Positions 8,601 through 16,278 of a stretch of 50,963 nucleotides of DNA are shown here, piece by piece. This DNA comes from Shewanella sp. MBTL60-007 (lineage in GTDB: Bacteria > Pseudomonadota > Gammaproteobacteria > Enterobacterales > Shewanellaceae). Where the stretch lies: NCBI RefSeq assembly GCF_019654915.1, contig NZ_BPET01000042.1, forward strand, positions 1 to 50,963, in the 5' to 3' direction. The number at the start of each line of letters is the position of its first letter. Position 1 is the first letter of the stretch. The position numbers were made by a program, and so were the translations under genes. The notes beneath the pieces were generated by a model, which searched no databases, had not been told where the DNA came from, and worked only from the letters and a program-made list of their open reading frames with translations.

Positions 8601-11000
8601 GAAAGTAAACCTGCGCTCACCACTACGGCACCAATGCAACTGGTAAACCGTGCTTGGAATCGATTCGGTAATCGTCTCCAACTGCTGTTGAGACTGAGCT
8701 ATTTCCTCTAGGGCTAACTTACTATTGGTGATGTCGTGAATGCTACCATCGAACCAAAGCGCGAGCCCATCATCGTTGTAACTCGCCTTGCCTTTTTCAT
8801 GAACCCAATGGATGCTGCCATCTCTGTGTTTGATTCGGTATTGAACTTCGAAGCTTTTTTGCTCTAGCAGTGCCTCTTCGATGGCTCTGGTTGTGTCATC
8901 CAGATCTTGCTCGATAATCAAGCTCGCAAAACTTCGGCTAGCGTTTTCAATAAAGTCCGATGCGGAAAATCCGGTGATCTCGCTAATGTTATCGCTGATA
9001 TACTCCATCACCCAAGTCTCACCGACCCGAGTGCGGTAGACGGCACCAGGGATATTAGTGACTAAGCCTCGAAAGCGACTCTCGCTATCTTTGATCCGCT
9101 GAGCGATCTCAAGCTCAACTGTCATATCTCTAACAGTAGCGGCCACCTGACGTTTGCCATCATCGGCAATGGGTAGCAAGCCCAAGCTCACCTCAACCGG
9201 AAACTCGGTGCCATCACTCCTACGGGCATGCAACGTTCTGCCTGCCCCCATCTTGCGATCACGCCCCTCAGCCATAAACTGCGCCCGCAGCTTTGCATGC
9301 CCCCCTCTCACCGCATCCGGGACTAGCTCATCGACAGACATTGCCAACATCTGTTGCTCACTGTAACCAAACAACTGCTGACAACGGCTATTGGTAAATA
9401 CCAGCTGTCCCGACTCTTCAACGATCAGCATCGCCTCAGGCGCAGACTCGAGTACCGCATTTGACCAAGCGACAGCAGAAAACTGCTCGGTCACATCATT
9501 AAATAGCATCTCAATGGAGAGCAGATCTTTGTTGTCAGACAGTAGAGGCTGCATAAACAGATCTAAGCGTCTCAACTTACCGAAGGCATCGATCATCTCT
9601 ATCTGATGAGGCGGGACATTCTCCCCAAGTAAAGCCTGGTCCATATACTGCCAATTTAGCTCGTTGATGGGATTGTCTGAAAACATCCTCTGGTACTTGC
9701 GCTTTAGTAGCTCAGGTGACACACCCAACACTTTTTCAACGCCTTCGCTCACTTGTGCTATCTGACCACTAGGTTCAATTGAGCAATAGAAAGACTTATC
9801 ACTCATGCCATCGATCAATTTAGCGAAGCGATTACCTCGTGAATCTAACAGCGCCTCTTCTCGCTCCTCCAACACTTCGGCCATGTCGTTAAACTTATCG
9901 GTTAAAGTAACGATTTCACTCGCCGCACCACGGGGTTTTTTAACCCTTTTAGTTTCTCCTGCGCCAAAGGCTACAATACCGGCCTCCAACTCCTCAATAG
10001 GCCGAGTCAAACGCCTAGAGGTGACATAACCTGTCAGTAAAAGAAGGATAGAAAGTAAAAAAAGGTTAAGGCTTATAGAAAAAAAGTCACGGAGCAGTTC
10101 GCCATACAGCTGGCGCTCAGAAGTCATAACCGCCACCCGCCAATTAAGGGCAGGAACCACACCGACACTGGCTAGGTATTTGTCACCCACGCTATCCTCA
10201 ATATAGGAATAACCGAGTTCACCACGGTTAATCAAGTCGATAAACTGTTGATTTTCATCGGACTTAGATAACCATTTATCGGTACCGCTCTCAAGGAGTA
10301 AGCGGTTATTAGGATGATAGATAAGTTGTCCCTTATCATCAAACACCACTATCTGCTTAGTCGATACGCCCACCATCTGTGGAATAGAATTAAGCGCCAG
10401 ATCCACGGTAACCACTCCGGAAAAAGGTCGCTTGCCACCAAATGGCTGGGAGAAACTCACCATTAAAGCGTTACCAGCTCCTTCATCGAAGTAGACGGGA
10501 GACCAATAACCGTCAGGATTATCGATAGCCTTGCTCCACCAATCCCACTCACCGTTAGTGTAATCATAACCATCGATGCCGATATCCATCAGACTAATCT
10601 CGGTTTGCTCTCGATGCGCATAGGGGGCATATAGCTCGCGCCCCTCGATAAAACCTTTTTGAAACGCGATGGCACTGCCGTAAAAGTCACTATAGCGCTC
10701 AAGGCGGTGTCTTAGCAGTTGTTGAAGCATAGCTTCATCGGCGAGTTCTTCAGGACTCCCCATCTCTGTTAGAAATTCGGAAAAAGAGCGAGTGTCAGTT
10801 TCGGCGGTGATGAGAAAATACTGCAGACGTAGCGCAGCACTCTCGGCTTTTTGATTGAGGTGCTGATATATATCCTGCTCTTCATCTTGATAATTAATCC
10901 ATGCATTCACACCGAAAACGACTGCCATAATTGCAATCAGAGGCAGGGCCATTTGCGACAAAATTCGGCTACGAAATGTACGAAGTCTGCTCATATCCAT
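5700..11000 (-). CDS. Hybrid sensor histidine kinase: Cache-HAMP-multiple PAS-HisKA-HATPase-REC-REC-HPt
   Basis: Very large membrane sensor (1766 residues) of the BarA/ArcB-like phosphorelay type. In order: a membrane segment (about 15-32), a periplasmic Cache-type sensor (about 35-300, with GEWDWWSKAI and GYWSPVYFDEG), a second membrane segment (305-327), HAMP (328-380), five PAS modules starting near 395, 509, 636, 769 and 901, and a short coiled coil. The phosphoacceptor His1048 is in NMSHEIRTPMNAIIG. The ATPase domain follows, with the N box near 1160 and G boxes in NGIGL and GTGLGL. Two receivers have Asp1331 and Asp1473, and an HPt domain has His1620 in AHTLKG. A complete internal His-Asp-His relay is therefore present, probably ending on the adjacent HD-GYP regulator. 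The signal is unknown; the Cache domain suggests a small extracellular ligand, the PAS repeats a cytoplasmic redox or ligand cue. Confidence 0.95.
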   Translation of the reverse strand: MDMSRLRTFRSRILSQMALPLIAIMAVVFGVNAWINYQDEEQDIYQHLNQKAESAALRLQYFLITAETDTRSFSEFLTEMGSPEELADEAMLQQLLRHRLERYSDFYGSAIAFQKGFIEGRELYAPYAHREQTEISLMDIGIDGYDYTNGEWDWWSKAIDNPDGYWSPVYFDEGAGNALMVSFSQPFGGKRPFSGVVTVDLALNSIPQMVGVSTKQIVVFDDKGQLIYHPNNRLLLESGTDKWLSKSDENQQFIDLINRGELGYSYIEDSVGDKYLASVGVVPALNWRVAVMTSERQLYGELLRDFFSISLNLFLLSILLLLTGYVTSRRLTRPIEELEAGIVAFGAGETKRVKKPRGAASEIVTLTDKFNDMAEVLEEREEALLDSRGNRFAKLIDGMSDKSFYCSIEPSGQIAQVSEGVEKVLGVSPELLKRKYQRMFSDNPINELNWQYMDQALLGENVPPHQIEMIDAFGKLRRLDLFMQPLLSDNKDLLSIEMLFNDVTEQFSAVAWSNAVLESAPEAMLIVEESGQLVFTNSRCQQLFGYSEQQMLAMSVDELVPDAVRGGHAKLRAQFMAEGRDRKMGAGRTLHARRSDGTEFPVEVSLGLLPIADDGKRQVAATVRDMTVELEIAQRIKDSESRFRGLVTNIPGAVYRTRVGETWVMEYISDNISEITGFSASDFIENASRSFASLIIEQDLDDTTRAIEEALLEQKSFEVQYRIKHRDGSIHWVHEKGKASYNDDGLALWFDGSIHDITNSKLALEEIAQSQQQLETITESIPSTVYQLHWCRSGERRFTFLSSACITTLGFHRDEVLNNFERVAECIIKDERSHIIEALSGKSSKGLQWTEEFRYRHPIGDIRWLQAGAKGDLQADGCIIWNGYLMDITDRKQIDKELEEREAHFRALFDNAGIGIVNVDERGNILDCNEQFSLYMQIDVADLKSCSFFDFQHLDDREKAREVFAGLAEGGRDNMFTELRLLNQSGECIWMDITLTKLQDPDGQLTSVVLSMANITSLKQLSEELKLAKDSADAANQAKSDFLANMSHEIRTPMNAIIGMSQLCLQTELDAKQQNYVQKIDRASKSLLGIINDILDFSKIEAGKLDIESVPFQLDILLEDLSDMFSVKATDKRLELLFAVAPNIPRLLQGDPLRLSQILINLMSNAIKFTEQGEVLLSISLLERIEDDIVLRFSVRDNGIGLTEEQRERLFKSFSQADTSTTRKYGGTGLGLAISKQLVELMGGEIGVESQFGNGSTFYFSVRLKVADNQLLKVKREIEGMRILVADDNATARDIMRTTLESMGFEVDTVKSGAEAIERCQHTDYPVALIDWSMPEMNGIEAAQKILAERDNPPKILIVSAHANADFIEQIENSDIASYITKPISASRLLDGIMSSLGKNGAMAVRRKGSDISQELLGQLQGKRILLVEDNDMNQEVATEFLEQVGVVLSIAENGQVALEKLAMQSFDLVLMDCQMPIMDGYQATRELRKMHGLEKLPVIAMTANAMAGDREMCLRAGMNDHIAKPIEVARLYSTLLQYLGDSQLDISATDFDIKQSEGGLFWPQHEAIDIDKGLQLVQNSVRLYRRIFERFYSGKIHIAQEIESALSQGKADEAIRYAHTLKGVSGNLCSTALVKLASQLEAKLLDSPTADVTAELSQIAELTTSICAAIASWKADLDGEGELVVSATSVSPLSDKELSEEVTLLLQMLDEADSDAVEKINEIKARVSPSLSQKMTPAVTMVNGYQFDEAAELIQALFSDNNKAS

Positions 11001-11318
11001 AATCCACAGGGCTTTGGTTGAAGTGCTTTGGTTTAATAGTGCTACAGCAAGCAGCGGCCTTTATTCTCGAACATAAAAAATGCCTATCACAGGCTTTACC
11101 AATTAAAGACGGTAAACTGTGATTTAACACCTTTAAAAGGGCTCCATTTACTTTTAATGGTGTTAACTATTTGATGAGCTTGAAATAACATGTTCATTAA
11201 ATCACCTTAAACAGCGTCATTCAATATAAATAACGTATATAAAATGAGCTGCAACATCAGTAAAGCATGCTAGATTAATATTTGAATTAGAAGTCAAAGT
11301 ACAGCGACAGGAGTGGTA
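11001..11318. promoter_or_regulatory. Divergent intergenic region between the hybrid kinase and the ABC operon
   Basis: This 318-bp AT-rich stretch separates genes transcribed in opposite directions, so it must hold promoters for both. No clear operator, repeat or small gene is seen. The last part has GACAGGAG, the ribosome-binding site of the ABC ATPase gene. Confidence 0.4.
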
Positions 11319-11987
11319 ATGGGGACTGAGATTGTCAGGCTGAATCGCGTCTCAAAAGGATTTAACGATGGAGACAAATTCCATCAGGTTTTAGATGATA
11401 TTAGCCTTAGCCTAGATACCGCTGACACAGTTGCATTAACCGGCCCTAGCGGCAGTGGTAAAAGCACTCTACTTAATGTCATTGGCGGCTTCGAGTTTAT
11501 CAAACAGGGCCAGTTGTTCATTAACACTAATGACACCGCAAGCTGGCAAGATAAGCAATGGAGCAAATTTAGGCGTCAGCACCTAGGCATGGTTTTCCAG
11601 CAATTTAATCTATTAACCCCCCTCAATGTAAAAGACAATATCGCCTTCTCTCTTCGCTTAAACCAACAAAAATGGAACCCTTGGTGTGACTATTTGGTAG
11701 AGCAACTCGGTCTGAGCGAAGTTAAAAATAGAAGTGTCGAAACTCTCTCCGGCGGTCAGCAGCAGCGCGTTGCTATCGCCCGCGCACTTGCCCATAGACC
11801 AAGGCTATTATTGGCCGATGAACCTACCGGCAACTTAGACGAAAAAGCGGGTCAACAGGTGATGAGCCTGCTTAGTCTGCTCGCTAGAGAGTCTAACACC
11901 GCTATTCTAATGGTCACTCACAGCAGCGACTGCGCAGCTTTTATGGCCAGGCGTTGGCACCTTGAGAATGGTAAGCTCTATGAGTAG
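11319..11987 (+). CDS. ABC transporter ATP-binding protein (LolD/MacB type, AttE-like)
   Basis: ATPase subunit of 222 residues in the LolD/MacB/FtsE subfamily. It shows Walker A (GPSGSGKST), the Q-loop (FQQFNLL), the signature LSGGQQQR, Walker B (LLLADEPTGNLD) and the H-loop His in MVTHSSD. The ATG at 11319 is chosen because GACAGGAG lies 7 bp before it; an in-frame GTG at 11313 is only 6 bp upstream. The gene overlaps the permease gene by 8 bp. The order ATPase, permease, CrtC-like lipoprotein is the AttEFGH arrangement. The cargo is not known; this subfamily usually moves lipoproteins, lipids or peptides by a mechanotransmission mode. Confidence 0.92.
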   Translation: MGTEIVRLNRVSKGFNDGDKFHQVLDDISLSLDTADTVALTGPSGSGKSTLLNVIGGFEFIKQGQLFINTNDTASWQDKQWSKFRRQHLGMVFQQFNLLTPLNVKDNIAFSLRLNQQKWNPWCDYLVEQLGLSEVKNRSVETLSGGQQQRVAIARALAHRPRLLLADEPTGNLDEKAGQQVMSLLSLLARESNTAILMVTHSSDCAAFMARRWHLENGKLYE

Positions 11988-14535
11988 CCTCGCCGGGCAG
12001 GAGCTGGGGCTTACGATGCGCTTAAGTCTGAGCGTATTTACACGCCACTATTTAAAATCACCTCTACAGGCCGGGGCGATTCTAGTCGGGCTAATACTCG
12101 CAGTCACCCTATTAATCGGCGTCAGAGCCACCAATGAAAATGCGATACGCAGTTACTCAGAAGCAACCGAGCTACTAAGCCAAAGAGCGCAACTACTACT
12201 CACACCGATAAGCGGTAAGAAGTCAGTTGATGAGGCAGTTTATTTTGCGCTAAAGCAAACTGGAGTCGATCGAGCCTTAGCGGTACTGAGCGGCACCGTC
12301 ACCGATGAAACGGGGCAACGCTGGGATATTCAAGCAAGCGATCTGGTGGCGGCTCTGTCGATACAGAGCCAGCGAGAAAACCAAGGTCAAACGAAAAGCC
12401 AAACAGAAGACACCCCAGATAAAAGTCAGCTTTCGCTACTGTCGGCCAACCTCCCCCTCGGTAAGTTACTCTCGGGAGCTCCCTACATATTGATGAGTGA
12501 AAGCTTTAGTGCGCAAGTCACTCCTCAAGGCAGTATGACCCTTAACGGCACTCGGCTAAAAATTATTAGCCTAGACGATAGCCTTGGACTCGGCAGCGCC
12601 ATCTTAATGGATATTTCACTGGGACAACGGCTGTTAAATCGCAGGGGAGAACTCAGCTATATCGCATTATTTGGTCAAGCCCAGTCGCTCACTCAAGCGG
12701 TCAATCAGGCCTTTAACGGTCAAGGCAGTCTGTATTTTAACCTTACTCCACAAGATGATGGCGAAGGCCTGACGAGCCTCACTCGCAGCTTTCACCTAAA
12801 CCTAAGCGCCATGAGCCTACTGGCATTTGTCGTTGGGCTATTTATCGCCTATAACGGCGTGCGTTACAGCCTACTTAAACGCCAAAAACTATTGGTGCAG
12901 TTACAACAGCAGGGCGTACCTCAACGAGCGTTACTACTCGCCCTACTGTTTGAGCTACTCATATTAGTGTTTATCGGCTCATTAGTTGGCTTTATTCTGG
13001 GCCTGCAGCTCAGCCATTGGTTGCAACCTATGATTGCACTCACCCTTGAGCAACTCTACGGCGCGAGACTGATGCCAGGTGTTTGGCAGTGGAGCTGGCT
13101 CTATCAGTCTATCGGCCTCACCTTCTTAGCGGCACTACTCGCCTGTTATCCGCTATTTAGCCAGCTGGCTAAACAACCTTTAGCGCGCAGTGCGAGTCGC
13201 TTCGAGCAGCAGAGTCATGGTCGAAAACAACAAGGAAAACTCTTTGTTGTCGCCCTATTACTGCTCGCTTTAGCGGCTGGCTTGTTTCCGCTGACACAAG
13301 ACTACCAACATAGCCTAGCCCTGTTAGGCCTAGTCACCATCGCCATTCCTTTACTCTTGCCATTAGTGTTACAAACAGGCTTATCCCTTGTTGAGCGAGC
13401 CACTCCACCAGGCCTATGGCAATATGGTGTCGCCGAGAGCAAAGAGCTTATCGCCCCACTCTCCCTAGCCATGATGGCGATGCTATTAGCACTGACTGCC
13501 AACATCTCGATGAACACTCTAGTCGGTAGTTTTGAGATCACCTTAAAGCAGTGGCTCGATGACAGACTCTATGCCGACCTGTACATCCGCCCCCCCAGCG
13601 GCAAAATGGTCGAGACTCAAACCTTGCTGGCAAGCTTAACCAATGTCAGTGCTATTTATGGTCAGTGGCTGCACACGAGTCAATACCAGCAAACGCCAGT
13701 GAGTTTAATGACCCGAGATGACCACTCCTTACGAAATAGCAATCAGATTAAGGTGCAGTCTAATGAGCATTGGCAAGATCTCTTCGAGGGCAAGGTGTTG
13801 ATGATCAGTGAACCGATGGCGATCAAGCACCGACTCAATGTGGGTGACAAGATCAGCCTCCCCGAGTTTGAAAAGGCCTCTCTACCGCCAATGGCTATTG
13901 GCGCTATTTTCTATGATTACGGCAATCCCAACGGACAGGTCATCGTCAGTCAAGCGACCTGGAAACGGCTACAGTTACCGATTATGCCAACGAGCATTGC
14001 GGCGGATTACGCTGGTGAAATTAGCGAACTAGAATCGATACTGCAAACCCAGCTGTCACTGCCCGCCGCGCAGATGTTTAACCAAAGTAAAATCAAGCAG
14101 CGTGCGATACAAATCTTCAAACGCACCTTCTCTATCACCTTAGTGCTCAATAGTTTAACTTTACTGGTTGCCGCCATCGGCCTGTTTAGCGCCTGCTTGA
14201 TGCTGACCCAAGCGAGACAAGCCCCACTTGCCAGACTCTATGCGCTGGGAGCAAGTCGCAGCCAACTACGCTGGTTGGTTTCGGGGCAGATGCTGTTGAT
14301 TGTCCTATTTACCTGCCTCCTAGCCCTGCCTACCGGTGCCCTACTGGGTTACCTACTGATAAATAAGGTCACCCTACAGGCCTTTGGCTGGAGTATCGCC
14401 ATGGTTTGGGACTGGCAGGCGTATTTCAGAGTGCTAATAGTCGCGATGCTTGTCAGCGCAATAGCGGTGATCTTGCCACTGTTGTGGCAAACCCGTCGCC
14501 CCTTAATTAGCAGCTTGCAGCAGGAGATATTATGA
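11980..14535 (+). CDS. ABC transporter permease, FtsX-like, apparently AttF-AttG fusion
   Basis: Inner-membrane permease of about 851 residues. A first membrane helix near residues 30-50 is followed by a large periplasmic part, then groups of helices near 285-305, 325-350, 375-395 and 425-475. A second large periplasmic part (about 530-720) precedes three C-terminal helices near 735-755, 780-805 and 820-840. This is two FtsX/MacB-type permease units in one chain, whereas MacB-like permeases usually have one unit of four helices. The ATG at 11980 overlaps the ATPase stop, and its own end overlaps the next start (ATGA), implying translational coupling. An alternative internal ATG lies at 12016. 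Function is inferred from the operon: export or extraction of a hydrophobic envelope component. Confidence 0.88.
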   Translation: MSSLAGQELGLTMRLSLSVFTRHYLKSPLQAGAILVGLILAVTLLIGVRATNENAIRSYSEATELLSQRAQLLLTPISGKKSVDEAVYFALKQTGVDRALAVLSGTVTDETGQRWDIQASDLVAALSIQSQRENQGQTKSQTEDTPDKSQLSLLSANLPLGKLLSGAPYILMSESFSAQVTPQGSMTLNGTRLKIISLDDSLGLGSAILMDISLGQRLLNRRGELSYIALFGQAQSLTQAVNQAFNGQGSLYFNLTPQDDGEGLTSLTRSFHLNLSAMSLLAFVVGLFIAYNGVRYSLLKRQKLLVQLQQQGVPQRALLLALLFELLILVFIGSLVGFILGLQLSHWLQPMIALTLEQLYGARLMPGVWQWSWLYQSIGLTFLAALLACYPLFSQLAKQPLARSASRFEQQSHGRKQQGKLFVVALLLLALAAGLFPLTQDYQHSLALLGLVTIAIPLLLPLVLQTGLSLVERATPPGLWQYGVAESKELIAPLSLAMMAMLLALTANISMNTLVGSFEITLKQWLDDRLYADLYIRPPSGKMVETQTLLASLTNVSAIYGQWLHTSQYQQTPVSLMTRDDHSLRNSNQIKVQSNEHWQDLFEGKVLMISEPMAIKHRLNVGDKISLPEFEKASLPPMAIGAIFYDYGNPNGQVIVSQATWKRLQLPIMPTSIAADYAGEISELESILQTQLSLPAAQMFNQSKIKQRAIQIFKRTFSITLVLNSLTLLVAAIGLFSACLMLTQARQAPLARLYALGASRSQLRWLVSGQMLLIVLFTCLLALPTGALLGYLLINKVTLQAFGWSIAMVWDWQAYFRVLIVAMLVSAIAVILPLLWQTRRPLISSLQQEIL

Positions 14536-15647
14536 GGCCATTAATTTGTAGCCTGCTTTTGACTTTTTCACTCTGTGGATGCTTTTTCGATAAACCGACC
14601 GCAGACACACCACAGGGGATGGGACAGCTGCTCGATGGCAACATCCAAGGCTACGCTCCTGTCATTCCGGGAAAAATATTCTCCTTTCCCGCCGACCACC
14701 AGGCCCATGAAGATTTCAGACAGGAGTGGTGGTATCTTACCGCTAATCTAAAAACCGCCTCTGGAGAGCACCTAGGCCTACAATGGACCCAGTTTCGTAT
14801 TGCTCTCTCCCCTCCAAACTTTGATGCAGAGGCGACGAAACAAGACGCAGTCCAATCGAGTTGGCAGACTCAACAGCTCTATATGTCTCATACAGCAATC
14901 ACTAGCAAGACTCTGCACCTCGCCAAGGAAAAATGGTCTAGAGGCAGCCCAGCCCTTGCTGGCACTCAAGTAAGCCCCTTAGTTATTAAACAAGATGGCT
15001 GGCAGTGGCGCAGTGACGATAATCAACTATTTCCGGCCACACTATCGGTTACCACCGACAGTTTTAGCTACCAACTCAAACTTGATAGTCAGGCGCCCTT
15101 CCAGCTTCAAGGCGATAACGGCTATAGCCAGAAAAATGCAGCTGGCACAGTCGCGAGCTACTACTACAGCCAACCTTTTATCGAGGTCAGTGGCACTGTA
15201 GAGCGAAATGGAAAGACGGTAAAAGTCAGCGGTGATGGCTGGCTAGATAGAGAGTGGAGCTCGCAGTTTCTTGCCAAAACTCAGCAAGGTTGGGATTGGT
15301 TCGCCTTAAGACTAGATGATGGGTCTACGCTAATGTTGTTTCAGCTAAGGCAAAAAAACGCTGATAAACAAGATTTCTACAGCGGCAGGCGCATGTATCG
15401 CGATGGCCGCGGCCACAATATTACAAGTAAAGAGATCTCGATGATCCCAACGGCTTGGCAGCAGACAAAATCGGGACGCTACCCAATAAGTTGGCAAATC
15501 GCCATCCCCTCCGAAAACATCCAATTAACGACCCAAGCGCTCAACCTAGACTCGAGCATGCCGCTGTCCGTTGCCTATTGGGAAGGACCAATCAAGATTA
15601 GCGGTAGTCACAAGGGTCTTGGTTACATGGAGCTAACCGGTTATTAG
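14532..15647 (+). CDS. CrtC/AttH-like lipocalin-fold lipoprotein
   Basis: Exported lipoprotein of 371 residues. The N-terminus has a short signal peptide with lipobox LCGC and acylation Cys17. The body resembles the CrtC (hydroxyneurosporene synthase/carotenoid 1,2-hydratase) and AttH family. It has the early motif HEDFRQEWWYLTANL, LGLQWTQFRI, a central SGDGWLDREWSSQ and GWDWFALRLDDGSTLMLF, and a late VAYWEGPIKISG. No carotenoid genes lie nearby. AttH-type proteins occur with ABC transporters of this class, and a hydrophobic ligand in the lipocalin-like barrels is a reasonable inference. The start overlaps the permease stop in ATGA, so the three genes form one coupled unit. Confidence 0.88.
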   Translation: MRPLICSLLLTFSLCGCFFDKPTADTPQGMGQLLDGNIQGYAPVIPGKIFSFPADHQAHEDFRQEWWYLTANLKTASGEHLGLQWTQFRIALSPPNFDAEATKQDAVQSSWQTQQLYMSHTAITSKTLHLAKEKWSRGSPALAGTQVSPLVIKQDGWQWRSDDNQLFPATLSVTTDSFSYQLKLDSQAPFQLQGDNGYSQKNAAGTVASYYYSQPFIEVSGTVERNGKTVKVSGDGWLDREWSSQFLAKTQQGWDWFALRLDDGSTLMLFQLRQKNADKQDFYSGRRMYRDGRGHNITSKEISMIPTAWQQTKSGRYPISWQIAIPSENIQLTTQALNLDSSMPLSVAYWEGPIKISGSHKGLGYMELTGY

Positions 15648-15831
15648 ACAATAATCAAACAACATACCTTGCCACAGATATATTCCCATTCTGTTTACGT
15701 CGCCACATGTGTGTAAATAAAAATCATTATCAAGAAATAAGCTTTTGAATATCTTGCCTTTTTAATACAGCGCAAGCTAACATTCCAAACGAGCATTTTT
15801 TAAACACCACACCAGTATTTATTGATAGATT
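15648..15831. other. Intergenic DNA upstream of the nap control sites
   Basis: AT-rich, no gene seen. No obvious hairpin terminator follows the AttH-like gene. The region runs into the CRP-like and NarP-like sites described separately; together the gap before napD is 355 bp. Confidence 0.4.
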
Positions 15832-15847
15832 TGTGAACTAGATCAAC
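15832..15847. promoter_or_regulatory. CRP-like site upstream of napD
   Basis: TGTGA-N6-TCAAC, within TTTGTGAACTAGATCAAC, matches the CRP consensus TGTGA-N6-TCACA in its left half-site and in the first three bases of the right half-site. Shewanella oneidensis is known to use CRP for anaerobic respiration genes, so a CRP role here is plausible. It is less like FNR, because no TTGAT is present at the needed spacing. Confidence 0.5.
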
Positions 15848-15863
15848 ACCAAAAAGTTGATCT
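15840..15863. promoter_or_regulatory. 8-bp inverted repeat between the CRP-like and NarP-like sites
   Basis: AGATCAAC (15840-15847) and GTTGATCT (15856-15863) are perfect inverted copies separated by 8 bp. The left arm overlaps the CRP-like site. It could be an extra operator in the nap promoter; no factor is assigned. Confidence 0.35.
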
Positions 15864-15883
15864 TGGTCTACAAAAAAAGCCAA

Positions 15884-15899
15884 TACCCCTTGCGAGGTA
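15884..15899. promoter_or_regulatory. NarP 7-2-7 site of the nap operon
   Basis: TACCCCT-TG-CGAGGTA matches the NarL/NarP heptamer consensus TACYYMT, with two bases to the inverted heptamer AKRRGTA. The left heptamer is perfect and the right differs at one position. NarP recognises exactly this 7-2-7 layout. The centre is about 111 bp before the napD start codon, and the neighbouring operon encodes nitrate reductase, so nitrate-responsive activation by NarQP is strongly suggested. Confidence 0.7.
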
Positions 15900-16002
15900 T
15901 ACCCACAATTATTATGAGGTCTAGACTCGATACTAACCTTGCTAGATAACATAGACGCCACTCGGCAACGATGGAGTCGTCAAAATCATAAAAGGTATAA
16001 AG

Positions 16003-16278
16003 ATGAGCCAAGAGTTTCATATTACCAGTCTAGTGGTGCACGCTGCGCCCCATGCTGTGACTGAGATAAAAAGCAGAATATCTGCTCTTGAAGGCACCGA
16101 AATTCACGCCGTTACCGATGAGGGCAAGTTTGTGGTCACCGTTGAAGGTGGTAGCCAACGCGCCATCCTCGATAGCGTAGAAGCAATAAACGCCTTAGAA
16201 GGCGTACTAAATAGCAGTCTAATTTATCATCAAGTCGATCCAGTAGAACAAAAGAGTGAGGAACACCATGAGCATTAG
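16003..16278 (+). CDS. napD: Periplasmic nitrate reductase chaperone NapD
   Basis: Small cytoplasmic chaperone of 91 residues that binds the Tat signal peptide of NapA and holds back its export until the molybdenum cofactor is inserted. The NapD start EFHITSLVVHAAP and the later GKFVVTVEG...LDSVEAINALEGVLNSSLIYHQVD are typical of the family. AAAGG precedes the ATG. Its end overlaps the napA start by 11 bp. It is the first gene of napDAGHB. Confidence 0.93.
   Translation: MSQEFHITSLVVHAAPHAVTEIKSRISALEGTEIHAVTDEGKFVVTVEGGSQRAILDSVEAINALEGVLNSSLIYHQVDPVEQKSEEHHEH

Noticed and set aside
15840..15863. Inverted repeat as an FNR box
   Set aside because: The arms are 8 bp apart, whereas FNR needs TTGAT-N4-ATCAA. 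Listed only as an unassigned repeat.
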